A stretch of DNA of 64,000 bases from Streptomyces antibioticus (GCF_002019855.1 NZ_CM007717.1:4674657-4738656); one strand, 5' to 3'; positions 33,931-42,695 are shown, numbered from the stretch's first letter. A program made the numbers and translations. Notes: generated by a model from the letters alone, not told the origin.

Positions 33931-34746
33931 TTACGAGGGACTCCTCAGCTCCCAATCGGCCGCAGAGAAGACCTCGTCCGCTGTGGCCGGATGTCCTTGC
34001 GAAATCAGTGCGGCGAACGGACCCTGTTCCATGTCCTTAGTCGTCGTGTGCGTGTGGTTCAGCAGCATCGCGAGCAAGGCGGTTGCCGTGTCGATGACCT
34101 CAGCCAGGTGCTCGATCTCCTCGGCATGGTTCGTCCGCACTGGCGCACGCTCATCGGACAGTTCCTCGTAGCCCATGTCGTCAACACCAAGGGCGGCGCG
34201 GAACTCGTGTCGGATGGCCTGCCGCTCTTGAGCGAGAGTTCGGGCGGCGAGTGCCTCCTCGTCCGCCTGCTGGAGCGTCAAGATGAGTTCGGGCCCACAC
34301 TCCTCCGAGTCGTAGAGGAGATCCCAGTCGCGGTCGAACTCTCTTTGGGCTGCGGCGGACAGTCTGGATCGAAACGCCTCCAGCTCAGGAACAGATGTCA
34401 CGGAGTTCTCGTCCAGCTCAAGGCTGCAGACCGGAGCGTTGGCACCGCCCTTGGTGAGGAACTCGATGCGCGTGAGCGGGTATGAATCGCCTAGGTACCA
34501 GCCGCCGTGTGCATCAGGCTGGTGAGTCGGACAACTCGGTTGTTCCCAGGGGGGAACGTCGTCGTTGACAGCAGGCTGTGTCGGACAGTCCGGCGGGCAC
34601 GGACGGTCAGCGTGCTCCGGACTGACCGACGGGCGGGTTTTCTCGGTGACTACAAGGCGTCGAAGGGCCTCTGTGTAGGCGATTCCCTCGGCCTCGGCAA
34701 TGCGTCGTGCGGCCTGCTTGCGGGCGTTGCTGCCGGATCTGGTCAT
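33931..34746 (-). CDS. Hypothetical accessory protein
   Basis: 271 residues. The N-terminal helix SNARKQAARRIAEAEGIAYTEALRRL is of a type common in proteins of Streptomyces plasmids and integrative elements. The middle part is Pro/Cys-rich (CPPDCPTQP) and includes GGWYLGDSYPLTRIEFL; the C-terminal third is helical. ATG 34746 has GGAG 5 bases upstream and is preferred to 34776. GC and third-position bias are below the flanking core genes, suggesting horizontal origin. Function unknown. The gap 34747-35032 downstream of the next gene shows nothing recognisable. Confidence 0.7.
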   Translation of the reverse strand: MTRSGSNARKQAARRIAEAEGIAYTEALRRLVVTEKTRPSVSPEHADRPCPPDCPTQPAVNDDVPPWEQPSCPTHQPDAHGGWYLGDSYPLTRIEFLTKGGANAPVCSLELDENSVTSVPELEAFRSRLSAAAQREFDRDWDLLYDSEECGPELILTLQQADEEALAARTLAQERQAIRHEFRAALGVDDMGYEELSDERAPVRTNHAEEIEHLAEVIDTATALLAMLLNHTHTTTKDMEQGPFAALISQGHPATADEVFSAADWELRSPS

Positions 34747-35032
34747 GGCTACTCCAGAACTCGGGACCCTACACACCCCGCCGGAGCGCGGAGCAGGTGG
34801 ATGACGGACTCTACGCGGGCCCAGAGGGCCTTGGCCGAATCTGCCACCCGGGTGGTGTAGGCACCGGTGGCTGCGGCGGGGCGTACGCGGCTTGCCATCG
34901 TGATGCTATCTCAGCAAGGGGCGCGTCGTGGTGGCTGCTGAGACTGGTCTTCCCCAGGGGCCAGCCTCAGCGTTCGCGAGTCGGTCCGAAACGCACGCCG
35001 CGCGCCGTCAAGGGCAGACGGGCAGTCCTTGA

Positions 35033-35521
35033 CTACTCGCCGGTTGCCGGCGCTCGTCCGACGATGTCCGACAGTGGCCCCCTGTAGGTGGTGCCAAGCT
35101 TGTGCACCACGCCCAAGGTGGGGCCGGGACCGTTCTTCATACGGCTCACGTAGTTCTCGGGCAGCAGCACCCTGTCGCCGACTTCGAGCGGCTTGCTCCC
35201 ACGCCATCGGTAGGCGTACCCGCCAACGTCTACAACCTGATAGCCGTCGACCTCGTATACACGCTTCGCGTCGTCCAGCCGCTCCTCAAGTTCCTTGATG
35301 CGTTGCTCGAGTCGTTCGATTCGGGACTTGGAGAAGCTTGCGCTGCTCTCGCTTCCGGACTTGTAGCCCTCGTTCCACCCGCGCCGATGAGCCTCGGCCA
35401 CGGCCTTGTCCTGCTCCGTGGCATGCGTGCCGCACGCCACGTCCGACCCCGATATTCGGATCTTGCAGGGACTTCCTGAACGGGTCGGTCGCCCGCAGGT
35501 CCGGTTGTGCCGGTCGGTCAT
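35033..35521 (-). CDS. Hypothetical accessory protein with Cys/His cluster and coiled coil
   Basis: 162 residues. An N-terminal C-x7-C...C-x2-H pattern (CGRPTRSGSPCKI...ACGTH) resembles a small zinc-binding knuckle. Next comes a coiled coil (RIERLEQRIKELEERLDDAKRV) and a beta-rich C-terminal part (YEVDGYQVVDVGGYAYRWRGSKPLEVGDRVLLP). ATG 35521 has AAGGGG 9 bases upstream. The IS630 element lies about 170 bp upstream and may have replaced its promoter. No family recognised. Confidence 0.65.
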   Translation of the reverse strand: MTDRHNRTCGRPTRSGSPCKIRISGSDVACGTHATEQDKAVAEAHRRGWNEGYKSGSESSASFSKSRIERLEQRIKELEERLDDAKRVYEVDGYQVVDVGGYAYRWRGSKPLEVGDRVLLPENYVSRMKNGPGPTLGVVHKLGTTYRGPLSDIVGRAPATGE

Positions 35522-35694
35522 GTGGTTGGTCCCCTTCCGCAGAAAGTTGATCGGGACCTTCCCCCGGATTGCTGCTGAGGGAAACGTAGAAACCTGGTCG
35601 CGCTTTCCATGGCGCTGGAGCAGGTTCGGCAGGAGGGCCTCGAAGCCGAGCGCAAGCCTCACCGTTGACGATTCTTGCTCTGCTCCGGGAGCTA

Positions 35695-36800
35695 TTGATC
35701 AGAAACTCATGGGGTTCTCGTCCAGGACGTAGCGGACGTGTGGGCCGCCGAAGTAGCCGCGGACGATGTGCGGCTGGCGCTGGCGTCTGCGGAAGAAGCG
35801 GCGGGTCTCGGCGGCGAGTTCGGCCTGGTTCCGGGCTCGGTGCTGCTTGGGCAGGCTGTGCTTGAGGTCGGCGTTGACGAGTTCGTCGGGGTTGAGCTCG
35901 GGCGAGTACGGGGGCAGGAAGTGCAGCTCGACGTCGTCGGGGTGGGCTGCGAGCCAGTCGCGGACCTTCTTCGAGCGGTGGGCGGAGTGCCCGTCGACCA
36001 CGAGATGGACCTTGTGGTCGAAGTGGCCGGCGAGCCGGTCCAGGAAGCGGCACATCACCTCGGCGGTGAAACTCTCGGTGAAGACCATGAAGTGCATCCG
36101 GCCCTTGGTGCTGATCGCCGACATCGCGTTCACCGAGAACCGGTTCCCGGCCCGTCGCACGACGGGGGTCTTGCCCTTCTCTCCCCAGGTGCGGCCTGTG
36201 ACCTGGTCGGAGCGGATGCCGACCTGGTCGGCGAAGAGAATCTCCCCACCGTCCTCCTTCGCCCTCGCCCGGATCTTGGGCCAGGTCTCGGCGTGCCAGC
36301 GCCGGACGGCCTCGGGGTCCTGCTCGACGGCCCTCTTGTCCGGGCGCTGGAAGGAAAGACCCCACCGCTTCAGGTACTTGCCCACCCCCGGTTCGGTCAG
36401 CCGTACCCGGTACAGCTTCGCGATCAGGTCACCGATCAGCCGCCGCGTCCACAACTGCCCACTCAGCCCCACGTCACAGGGCCGGTGATCGAGGACCGCC
36501 TGCCGCACAGCGGCCTGCTCGGCCTCCCCGAGCACCTGGTGCACCCCGACCGGCTTACCACGCGGCCGCATCACCAGAGCCTCCCGACCGCCGGCCAGCC
36601 ACTTCGCCCACCAGATGTCGACGGCCTTCAGCGACACCCCGAACACCGCCGCCACGTCCTCACGGTCCCGCCCCGCCACCAACGCGGCCACCGCCCGCAG
36701 CCGCAGGGCCTCCTGCGCCGACGGCGACAGATGCCGCGCGTCCCCCACCAGATCGCTCACACCCCTCCAACGACCCAGAACCCAAACCGTTTCGGATCAA
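35695..36800 (-). mobile_element. Intact IS630-family insertion sequence (1106 bp)
   Basis: The left end TTGATCAGAAAC (35695-35706) and right end GTTTCGGATCAA (36789-36800) are inverted repeats with one mismatch over 12 bp. Both are flanked by TA (35693-35694 and 36801-36802), the target duplication typical of the IS630/Tc1/mariner group. One transposase fills the element. The intact frame and ends suggest recent insertion. Confidence 0.9.
35699..36760 (-). CDS. IS630 family transposase
   Basis: 353 residues. N-terminal helix-turn-helix (EDVAAVFGVSLKAVDIWWAKWL), a winged-helix IS630 part (LWTRRLIGDLIAKLYRVRL), and a DDE nuclease domain with Asp in ILFADQVGIRSD, Asp in VHLVVDGHSAH and Glu in PPYSPELNPDELVN (the first or second Asp/Glu of each block is catalytic in the family). 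It is uninterrupted in one frame; many IS630 relatives need a frameshift. The stop codon lies inside the left terminal repeat. Confidence 0.95.
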   Translation of the reverse strand: MSDLVGDARHLSPSAQEALRLRAVAALVAGRDREDVAAVFGVSLKAVDIWWAKWLAGGREALVMRPRGKPVGVHQVLGEAEQAAVRQAVLDHRPCDVGLSGQLWTRRLIGDLIAKLYRVRLTEPGVGKYLKRWGLSFQRPDKRAVEQDPEAVRRWHAETWPKIRARAKEDGGEILFADQVGIRSDQVTGRTWGEKGKTPVVRRAGNRFSVNAMSAISTKGRMHFMVFTESFTAEVMCRFLDRLAGHFDHKVHLVVDGHSAHRSKKVRDWLAAHPDDVELHFLPPYSPELNPDELVNADLKHSLPKQHRARNQAELAAETRRFFRRRQRQPHIVRGYFGGPHVRYVLDENPMSF

Positions 36801-36842
36801 TAGAACCCGAAGTAGGCTCCCAAGGCGCCCCTAGAAGCCACT

Positions 36843-36877
36843 CAGGGGCCCGACCCGCTAAGCGGATCAGGCCCCTG
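36843..36877 (-). terminator. Terminator hairpin downstream of tRNA-Pro
   Basis: CAGGGGCC (36843-36850) pairs with GGCCCCTG (36870-36877), with an inner CCGCT/AGCGG stem. It lies 18 bases beyond the tRNA 3' end on the same strand. Confidence 0.75.
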
Positions 36878-36894
36878 ACCTGGTATTTCGGCTG

Positions 36895-36968
36895 TCGGGG
36901 TGGCGGGATTTGAACCCACGACCTCTTCGTCCCGAACGAAGCGCGCTGCCAAGCTGCGCTACACCCCG
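36895..36968 (-). tRNA. tRNA-Pro (anticodon CGG)
   Basis: 74 nt. Acceptor stem CGGGGTG/CACCCCG, D arm with GCAGCTTGGCAGC, anticodon stem CTTCG/CGAAG around loop TTCGGGA (anticodon CGG, reading CCG), and T arm with GGTTCAAATCC. Discriminator base A. The 3' CCA is not encoded. It marks the edge of the accessory patch, but the native terminator separates it from the IS element. Confidence 0.95.
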
Positions 36969-37010
36969 ATGTCGCTGCTGGTCCTGCTTGTCGCGGCGAC
37001 GTCGTTTACT

Positions 37011-37748
37011 TTAGCCCACGGGTGGCTGGAGACGAAATCCGGTTTTGGCGCGGTGGTGGATCGGGTTGGGGCGGGCGTGGTCGAGGGCCACGAGGAGGAC
37101 GGCCAGGGCGTAGAAGGAGAGGCCGAGGAGGAGCGCGTTGGTCAGGGTGTGGCGGTAGCCGTGAGCCGCGGGGTCGAGGAAGGGGTAGAGGGGGCCGGCC
37201 GGAGCGAACAGGTCGGCGGCGGCCAGGAGGAACAGCAGGTAGGCGCACGGGTACGCCATCCACATCGCCGCGTGGCGCAGGCGCAGGCGGCCGGGGGAGG
37301 TCAGCAGGAGCCACTCCAGGAGCGCTGCCACCGGGGTCACCGTGTGGACGAGGGGGGACGCCGTGCCCGTGTCGAGTACGTGGTGGGTCAGGGACGTGAT
37401 CGTCACGTAGAGCAGCGCCGCGCCGGTCAGGGCGGCGGGGAGCGGCCTGCGGGCGGTCCAGGCTCGGCGGGCCGACAGGAGCATGACCACCGCGAGCAGG
37501 ATGTCGGCCTGGATCGCGAAGTGGCTCAGCACGCGCGGTGCGCTGTCGAGCCGTAGCTCGAAGGCCACGCCCGCGGCCGCCGTGCCGGCGATCAGGACGC
37601 GGAGGATCGCGGCCAGGGGGCGGCGTACGGGCGGTACCACGGCGGCTGCGGGGACGGTGGAGGGGAGCAGCCGGTGGGTCCGCGGTATCGCGGGCAGTTC
37701 CGGGATGTCCCTGGGTATCGGCGGTGTCGGAGGTATCGGCGCGGTCAT
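37011..37748 (-). CDS. Pr6Pr family membrane protein
   Basis: 245 residues. After a proline-rich cytoplasmic leader come six membrane helices, matching the Pr6Pr family: RVLIAGTAAAGVAFELRL, LSHFAIQADILLAVVMLLSARRAW, SLTHHVLDTG, VHTVTPVAALLEWLLL, AYPCAYLLFLLAAADLF. Function unknown. ATG 37748 is the natural start; the very long open frame upstream is an artefact of GC content. Confidence 0.85.
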   Translation of the reverse strand: MTAPIPPTPPIPRDIPELPAIPRTHRLLPSTVPAAAVVPPVRRPLAAILRVLIAGTAAAGVAFELRLDSAPRVLSHFAIQADILLAVVMLLSARRAWTARRPLPAALTGAALLYVTITSLTHHVLDTGTASPLVHTVTPVAALLEWLLLTSPGRLRLRHAAMWMAYPCAYLLFLLAAADLFAPAGPLYPFLDPAAHGYRHTLTNALLLGLSFYALAVLLVALDHARPNPIHHRAKTGFRLQPPVG

Positions 37749-37816
37749 GCCCACAAAGTAGGCAAAGCCGTCAAAAGGGGCTATGCGGGTGGGCCGAACG
37801 AGGACCCCCGTGCCTG

Positions 37817-38743
37817 CTACTCCTTCTCCACCAGCGTCAGCAACGTCACCTCCGGCGGGCACGCGAACCGTACCGGCGTGTAGCGGTTCGTTCCGCAGCC
37901 CGCCGAGACGTGCAGGTACGCCGTACGCCCCTCCGAGGTGTGCGTCGACAGGCCCTTCACGCGGTCCGTGTCCAGGTCGCAGTTGGTGACCAGGGCGCCG
38001 TAGAAGGGGATGCAGAGCTGGCCGCCGTGGGTGTGGCCGGCCAGGACCAGCGGGTAGCCGTCCGCCGTGTACGCGTCGAGGACGCGCAGGTACGGGGCGT
38101 GCACCACGCCCATCGAGAAGTCGGCGGAGGACGACGGGCCGCCCGCCACGCGCGCGTACCGGTCCCGCTTGATGTGCGGGTCGTCCAGGCCGGTCAGCTC
38201 GATCGACACCCCGTCGACCTTCAGCACGCCCCGGGTGTTGGTGAGGTTCAGCCAGCCGGCCGTGTCGAAGCCGTCCCGCAGGTCCTCCCACGGGTTGTGG
38301 ACGACGCCGACGGCGGGCGCGTTGCCGTTCAGACCGTGCCGGCCCTGGGCCTTCTCCAGCAGATAGCGGGCGGGGTTGCGCAGCTTCGGGCCGTAGTAGT
38401 CGTTGGAGCCGAAGACGTACGCCCCCGGGAACTCCATCAGCGGACCGAGCGCGTCCAGGGTCTCCGGGACGCCCTCCGGGTCGGACAGATTGTCGCCCGT
38501 GTTGATCACGAAGTCGGGGCGCAGCCCGGCCAGTGAGCGCAGCCACCGCTGCTTCTTGCGCTGGCCGCCGACCATGTGGATGTCGGAGACCTGCAGCACG
38601 CGAAGGGGGCGCATGCCGGCGGGCAGGACGGGGACGGTCACCCGCCGCAGCCGGAAGGAGCGGGTCTCGAAACCCGCCGCGTAGGCCAGACCGGCGGCGC
38701 CAGCCGCCGCGATGGACAGAGGTACTCCGTATCGCGCGCGCAT
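37817..38743 (-). CDS. Metallophosphoesterase (calcineurin-like)
   Basis: 308 residues. N-terminal hydrophobic segment (PLSIAAAGAAGLAYAAG) anchors it to the membrane or serves as a signal. Metal-binding motifs: SDIHMVG, NTGDNLSDP, GSNDYYG in place of GNH.., HAP and GHTHGGQLCIP. The canonical GNHD is replaced by GSND, so the usual catalytic histidine of that motif is asparagine here. It resembles YkuE-like enzymes. ATG 38743. Confidence 0.9.
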   Translation of the reverse strand: MRARYGVPLSIAAAGAAGLAYAAGFETRSFRLRRVTVPVLPAGMRPLRVLQVSDIHMVGGQRKKQRWLRSLAGLRPDFVINTGDNLSDPEGVPETLDALGPLMEFPGAYVFGSNDYYGPKLRNPARYLLEKAQGRHGLNGNAPAVGVVHNPWEDLRDGFDTAGWLNLTNTRGVLKVDGVSIELTGLDDPHIKRDRYARVAGGPSSSADFSMGVVHAPYLRVLDAYTADGYPLVLAGHTHGGQLCIPFYGALVTNCDLDTDRVKGLSTHTSEGRTAYLHVSAGCGTNRYTPVRFACPPEVTLLTLVEKE

Positions 38744-38861
38744 ACCTCCATCGTGTCAGATCCGGCCCGCGCCGCTTCGCCCGCCGTCCCTTAAGTGCCG
38801 TTCCCCCGGCGCCCTTTAAATGCGCGGGCGGCGGGCGGCCCACACCTGCGACAATCGACCC

Positions 38862-39326
38862 ATGACCACGCTCAAGTCGAAGCTTCAGGAAGACCTCAAC
38901 GCCGCGATCAAGGGGCGCGACGAGCTGCGCTCCTCGACGCTCCGGCTGACGCTCGCCGCGATCACCAAGGAGGAGGTCGCGGGCAAGGAGAAGCGCGAGC
39001 TCTCCGACGACGAGGTCCTCAAGGTGATCACCAAGGAGGCGAAGAAGCGCCGCGAGGCCGCGGACGCCTTCGCGCAGGGTGGTCGCGCCGAGAGCGCCGA
39101 GCGCGAGAAGGCCGAGGGCGAGGTGCTCGCCGCCTACCTGCCGAAGCAGCTCAGCGACGAAGAGCTGAACGACATCGTCGGCCAGGCCGTCGCCGAGGCG
39201 AAGGCCGCCGGCGCGGAGGGGCCGCGGGCCATGGGCGCCGTCATGAAGATCGTGAACCCGAAGGTGGCCGGGCAGGCCGAGGGCGGCCGCGTCGCCGCGG
39301 TGGTGAAGAAGCTCCTCGCGGGCTGA
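38862..39326 (+). CDS. GatB/YqeY domain-containing protein
   Basis: 154 residues. Starts MTTLKSKLQEDLNAAIKGRD and follows the YqeY pattern: LRLTLAAITKEEV, KRELSDDEVLKVITKEAKKRREAADAF, LAAYLPKQLSDEEL, MGAVMKIVNPKVAGQAEGGRVAAVVKKLL. The domain equals the tRNA-binding C-terminal part of GatB, but its free form has no proven role. ATG 38862 is used, not the upstream frame at 38820. Convergent with the PBP gene. Confidence 0.93.
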   Translation: MTTLKSKLQEDLNAAIKGRDELRSSTLRLTLAAITKEEVAGKEKRELSDDEVLKVITKEAKKRREAADAFAQGGRAESAEREKAEGEVLAAYLPKQLSDEELNDIVGQAVAEAKAAGAEGPRAMGAVMKIVNPKVAGQAEGGRVAAVVKKLLAG

Positions 39327-39360
39327 CCGGAGAGCGACAACAGAACCACAGACCAACAAG

Positions 39361-39399
39361 AACGGCCCCTGCCTCCCGTACGGAGAAGCAGGGGCCGTT
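39361..39399. terminator. Bidirectional terminator between yqeY-type and PBP genes
   Basis: Perfect 12-bp arms AACGGCCCCTGC (39361-39372) and GCAGGGGCCGTT (39388-39399) with a 15-nt loop, in the convergent spacer. It can serve both genes. Confidence 0.88.
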
Positions 39400-39442
39400 G
39401 TGTCACATGCGGATGCGCCTCAGGCGCGGCGGCCGTTCCCGC

Positions 39443-41782
39443 TCAGCCCCGCCCCCCGGTGTCGTTCCCGTTGCTCGTCCCCCGGAAGAACCCGTCGGGG
39501 AGCGTGAAGCCGGGGGTCGGGGTGTCGCCACCCGTCGAGCCGCCGCCGCCGTTGTTGCTGCCGCCGTTGTTCCCGCCAGTGGCCCCGCCGTTGTTGCCGC
39601 CGTTGCCGTTGCCGCCCGTGAGCAGGCCGCCGATGAAGCCGTCGCCGTTGTTGCCGTCGCCGTCACCGCGGCCGTCGTGGTCGTCGTCGTCCTCGTCCCG
39701 CTCCTTGTCGTTGCCCGGGATGTGGACGAGGTTGAACTCCGGGGCCTCCTTGCCCGAGAGCGCGCCGGTCATCGCGTCGCGCCAGATCGGGCCGGGGGTG
39801 TCACCGCCGTAGACCTGGCCGTGGTAGACGCCGCCGATGCTGATGTTCGTCATCTTCACCTTCTGGGTGGCGCTGCCGACCCAGACGGCACCCGAGAGGT
39901 TCGGGGTGTAGCCGACGAACCAGGCGTTCCTCCGCTCGTCCGTCGTACCCGTCTTACCGGCGTTCGCGCGGCCCGACAGGCCGGCCTGCTGGCCGGTGCC
40001 GGAGTCGACCACGCCGCTGAGCAGGGTGTTGATGGTGTCCGCGGTCTTCTCGCTCATCGCGCGCGAGCAGGTCGACTTCGGGACCTCCAGCGACTTCTTC
40101 GTACCGCCGACCGTCTGGGTGATCGACTCGATGGCGACCGGGGTGCAGTACATGCCGCGGCTGGCGAAGGAGGCGTAGGCGCTTGCCATGGTGAGCGGGG
40201 AGAGGCCGGTGGAGCCGAGGGTCATGGACGAGGGGACCTCGGGGACCTTGTCGCCGTTGCCCTGGACCACGCCGAGCGCGTCCGTCATCTTCACCACGGG
40301 GCACATGCCGATGTCGGACAGCATCTGCACGAAGTAGGTGTTGACCGACATCTCCATGGCCTTGCGCAGCGCGTAGGGCCCGTGCTCCGACTCGCTCTCG
40401 TTCTCCAGCTTGTAGTTGTCGTCGTTCAGCCACGGCTTGCCGCTGCACGTCTGGACGGTGTCCGGGTACGGCATCTCGTACGGCGCCGAGTAGGTCTGGT
40501 TGGCCGGGCGGCCCTCCTCCAGGGCGGCCGCCGCGACGAACGGCTTGAACGTCGAACCGGTCGGGAAGCCGTAGTTCGAACCGCCCATGGAGGCGTTGAC
40601 CGAGTAGTTGTACTCGGTCTCGTTCTTGCCGTAGCCGTACGGCTTCGACTGGCCCATCCCGAGGATCTTGCCGGTGCCGGGCTCGACGAGCGTGGCGGCC
40701 GCGGCGACCTTGTCCGACTTGTAGACGTGGTCCTTGAGAGACTGCTGGACCGACTTCTGGGACTGCGGGTCCAGGGTCGTACGGATGGTCAGGCCGCCCT
40801 GGTTCCAGATCTTGGCCCGCTCCTCCTTCGTCTTGCCGAAGACCGGGTCGCTGAGGAAGACCCGCTCGACGTACTTGCAGAAGAAGCTGGCGCCCTGGAC
40901 GGCGGTGATGCAGCCGTTCTTCGGCTGGGTGACCTTCAGGCCGAGCGGGGCCTTGCGCGCCTCCGCCGCCTCGGACGGCGAGATGTCGCCGACCTCGGCC
41001 ATCCGCGCGAGCACGGTGTTACGGCGCTTGACGGCCTCCGCCTCGTCGTTGACCGGGTCGTAGCGGCTGGGGGACTGGACGATGCCGGCCAGCAGGGCCG
41101 CCTCGGGCAGCGTGAGGTTCTTGGCGGACTTGGAGAAGTAGCGGTGGGCGGCGGCCTCGACGCCGTACGCCTGCTGTCCGAAGAAGGTGATGTTCAGGTA
41201 GTTCTCGAGGATCTTCTTCTTGCCCAGCTCCTCCTCGACCTGGATCGCGTACTTCAGTTCGCGGATCTTGCGGCCGATGGTCTGCTGGGTGGCCTGCGCG
41301 ACCTTCGTCGGGTCGTCGCCCGCCTCCTCCACGAAGACGTTCTTCACGTACTGCTGGGTGAGCGTCGAGGCGCCCTGGGCGACCCCGCCGCTCTGCGCGT
41401 TCTGGTTCAGGGCGCGCAGGACGCCCTTGAGGTCGACCGCGCCGTGCTCGTAGAAGCGGGAGTCCTCGATCGCGACGATCGCCTTCTGCATGAACGGCGA
41501 GATGTTCTTGAGGTCGACGACCGTGCGGTCACGGGAGTAGACCGTGGCGATCTGGGAGCCCTTGGCGTCCAGGATCGTGGTGCGCTGGCTCAGCGGGGGC
41601 GTCTTCAGGTTGGCCGGGAGCTCGTCGAAGGACTCCACCGACCCCTTGGCCGCCAGGCCCAGCGCTCCGAAGGCGGGCAGGGCGATACCCGCCAGGACGG
41701 CTCCGGAGAGCACGCTGACGCCGAGGAACTTCGCGGCCTGCTGCGTGGCGGACAGCCCTCCGCCCGAGCGCTTCTTTGGCAT
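39443..41782 (-). CDS. Bifunctional class A penicillin-binding protein
   Basis: 779 residues. A cytoplasmic tip, a membrane helix (FLGVSVLSGAVLAGIALPAFGAL), a GT51 glycosyltransferase domain with catalytic Glu106 in VAIEDSRFYEHG, and a transpeptidase domain with Ser410 in GSTFKP, SVN and KTGTT. A long Gly/Asn-rich extracellular tail follows. It polymerises and cross-links peptidoglycan. ATG 41782. It diverges from wblA, an arrangement conserved in Streptomyces. Confidence 0.95.
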   Translation of the reverse strand: MPKKRSGGGLSATQQAAKFLGVSVLSGAVLAGIALPAFGALGLAAKGSVESFDELPANLKTPPLSQRTTILDAKGSQIATVYSRDRTVVDLKNISPFMQKAIVAIEDSRFYEHGAVDLKGVLRALNQNAQSGGVAQGASTLTQQYVKNVFVEEAGDDPTKVAQATQQTIGRKIRELKYAIQVEEELGKKKILENYLNITFFGQQAYGVEAAAHRYFSKSAKNLTLPEAALLAGIVQSPSRYDPVNDEAEAVKRRNTVLARMAEVGDISPSEAAEARKAPLGLKVTQPKNGCITAVQGASFFCKYVERVFLSDPVFGKTKEERAKIWNQGGLTIRTTLDPQSQKSVQQSLKDHVYKSDKVAAAATLVEPGTGKILGMGQSKPYGYGKNETEYNYSVNASMGGSNYGFPTGSTFKPFVAAAALEEGRPANQTYSAPYEMPYPDTVQTCSGKPWLNDDNYKLENESESEHGPYALRKAMEMSVNTYFVQMLSDIGMCPVVKMTDALGVVQGNGDKVPEVPSSMTLGSTGLSPLTMASAYASFASRGMYCTPVAIESITQTVGGTKKSLEVPKSTCSRAMSEKTADTINTLLSGVVDSGTGQQAGLSGRANAGKTGTTDERRNAWFVGYTPNLSGAVWVGSATQKVKMTNISIGGVYHGQVYGGDTPGPIWRDAMTGALSGKEAPEFNLVHIPGNDKERDEDDDDHDGRGDGDGNNGDGFIGGLLTGGNGNGGNNGGATGGNNGGSNNGGGGSTGGDTPTPGFTLPDGFFRGTSNGNDTGGRG

Positions 41783-41948
41783 GAGGGCAGCCTACGTTCT
41801 CATTCGCCGGACACGCGTATATGCCTTGGCCTAAGCTGCTCTCAACTGTCACAGCAGCAGGGCTACGTATCAATACGTCCGGCGACCCCGAATCGTTCCG
41901 GAAGTGCCCCGTTTTCCTGGTGGGGGCGTGTCCGAATCCGCCTTGTGT

Positions 41949-41991
41949 GTCACGTGGCGTCCGTTGTGACTCAAGAGGACTGTCCTATTTT
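41949..41991 (+). promoter_or_regulatory. Candidate wblA promoter with GTCAC/GTGAC inverted repeat
   Basis: TTGTGA (41964-41969), a 16-bp spacer and TATTTT (41986-41991) resemble a sigma-70-type promoter. GTCAC (41949-41953) and GTGAC (41966-41970) form an inverted repeat across the -35, similar to BldD-type half sites. This would give a leader near 190 nt before ATG 42190. Assignments are inferred. Confidence 0.45.
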
Positions 41992-42056
41992 GTGGCGATA
42001 GTCACGTATGTCGCGGGCTCACTCCCCCGGGTGATCTGCCGCTTACCCATAGTCCG

Positions 42057-42083
42057 TTCGGGCCATTCAAGATTGGGCCCGAA
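42057..42083 (+). promoter_or_regulatory. Leader hairpin upstream of wblA
   Basis: TTCGGGCC (42057-42064) pairs with GGCCCGAA (42076-42083) around an 11-nt loop, about 107 bases before the wblA start. It may affect leader stability or attenuation. Confidence 0.5.
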
Positions 42084-42189
42084 GGGGGTGTTGCGCTGTG
42101 CCCACCTTCCGTAACGTCCTCAACTGGCGGCGGTGAATATGCCGCTGCCGCCGTGGGGGAGCCTCGATTCGGGAGAGGACGGCGCCGGT

Positions 42190-42528
42190 ATGGGCTGGGT
42201 AACCGACTGGAGTGCGCAGGCCGCCTGCCGCACTACCGATCCGGATGAACTGTTCGTTCAGGGAGCAGCGCAGAACAGGGCCAAGGCGGTGTGCACCGGT
42301 TGTCCGGTACGCACGGAGTGCCTGGCCGACGCGCTCGACAACCGCGTCGAGTTCGGCGTGTGGGGAGGCATGACGGAGCGCGAGCGCCGCGCCCTGCTGC
42401 GCCGGCGGCCGACCGTGACGTCATGGCGCCGGCTCCTGGAGACGGCACGCCTGGAGTACGAGCGCGGAGCGGGCATCGTGCCGCTCGACGACGACAGCGT
42501 GTACGAGAACTACGCGGCGGTGGGCTGA
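42190..42528 (+). CDS. wblA: WhiB-like developmental regulator WblA
   Basis: 112 residues. Wbl signature: Cys13, Cys35, Cys38 and Cys44 bind a 4Fe-4S cluster (AACRTTDPDELF, AVCTGCPVRTEC), followed by FGVWGG and the basic MTERERRALLRRR. In Streptomyces, WblA is needed for sporulation and represses antibiotic production (established). ATG 42190 gives exactly the length known for WblA and has GAGAGG upstream; an in-frame start at 42133 would add a 19-residue leader lacking similarity. Confidence 0.95.
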   Translation: MGWVTDWSAQAACRTTDPDELFVQGAAQNRAKAVCTGCPVRTECLADALDNRVEFGVWGGMTERERRALLRRRPTVTSWRRLLETARLEYERGAGIVPLDDDSVYENYAAVG

Positions 42529-42646
42529 GCGGGCGACTGTCCCTCGCCTGCCCGGCCGCCGGCCGGTTCGCCGCACCCGCGCCGCTGTCTGACTCGCCGC
42601 ACCCGCGCTGTCCGACCTGTCGTCCTACGGCCGTCCGACCTGTCGT

Positions 42647-42695
42647 CTCGTCACGCGTCGGCTCGTCTCACGTGTCGGCTCGTCTTACGCGTCGG
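42647..42695. repeat. Short CTCGTC..CGTCGG tandem repeats at an ArsA stop codon
   Basis: Units at 42647-42661, 42662-42678 and 42679-42695 (15, 17 and 17 bp). The last contains the TAA stop of the minus-strand ATPase. Two related copies of CGTCCGACCTGTCGTC-like sequence lie just upstream (42608-42646). Confidence 0.8.

Noticed and set aside
35286..36365. 359-codon minus-strand frame over the IS element and its neighbour
   Set aside because: It is the shifted frame of the transposase, Arg/Pro-rich, and crosses the IS end into flanking DNA.
33526..36968. Integrative element inserted at the tRNA-Pro 3' end
   Set aside because: No duplicate of the tRNA 3' end was found on the far side, no integrase is present, and the native terminator lies directly behind the tRNA.
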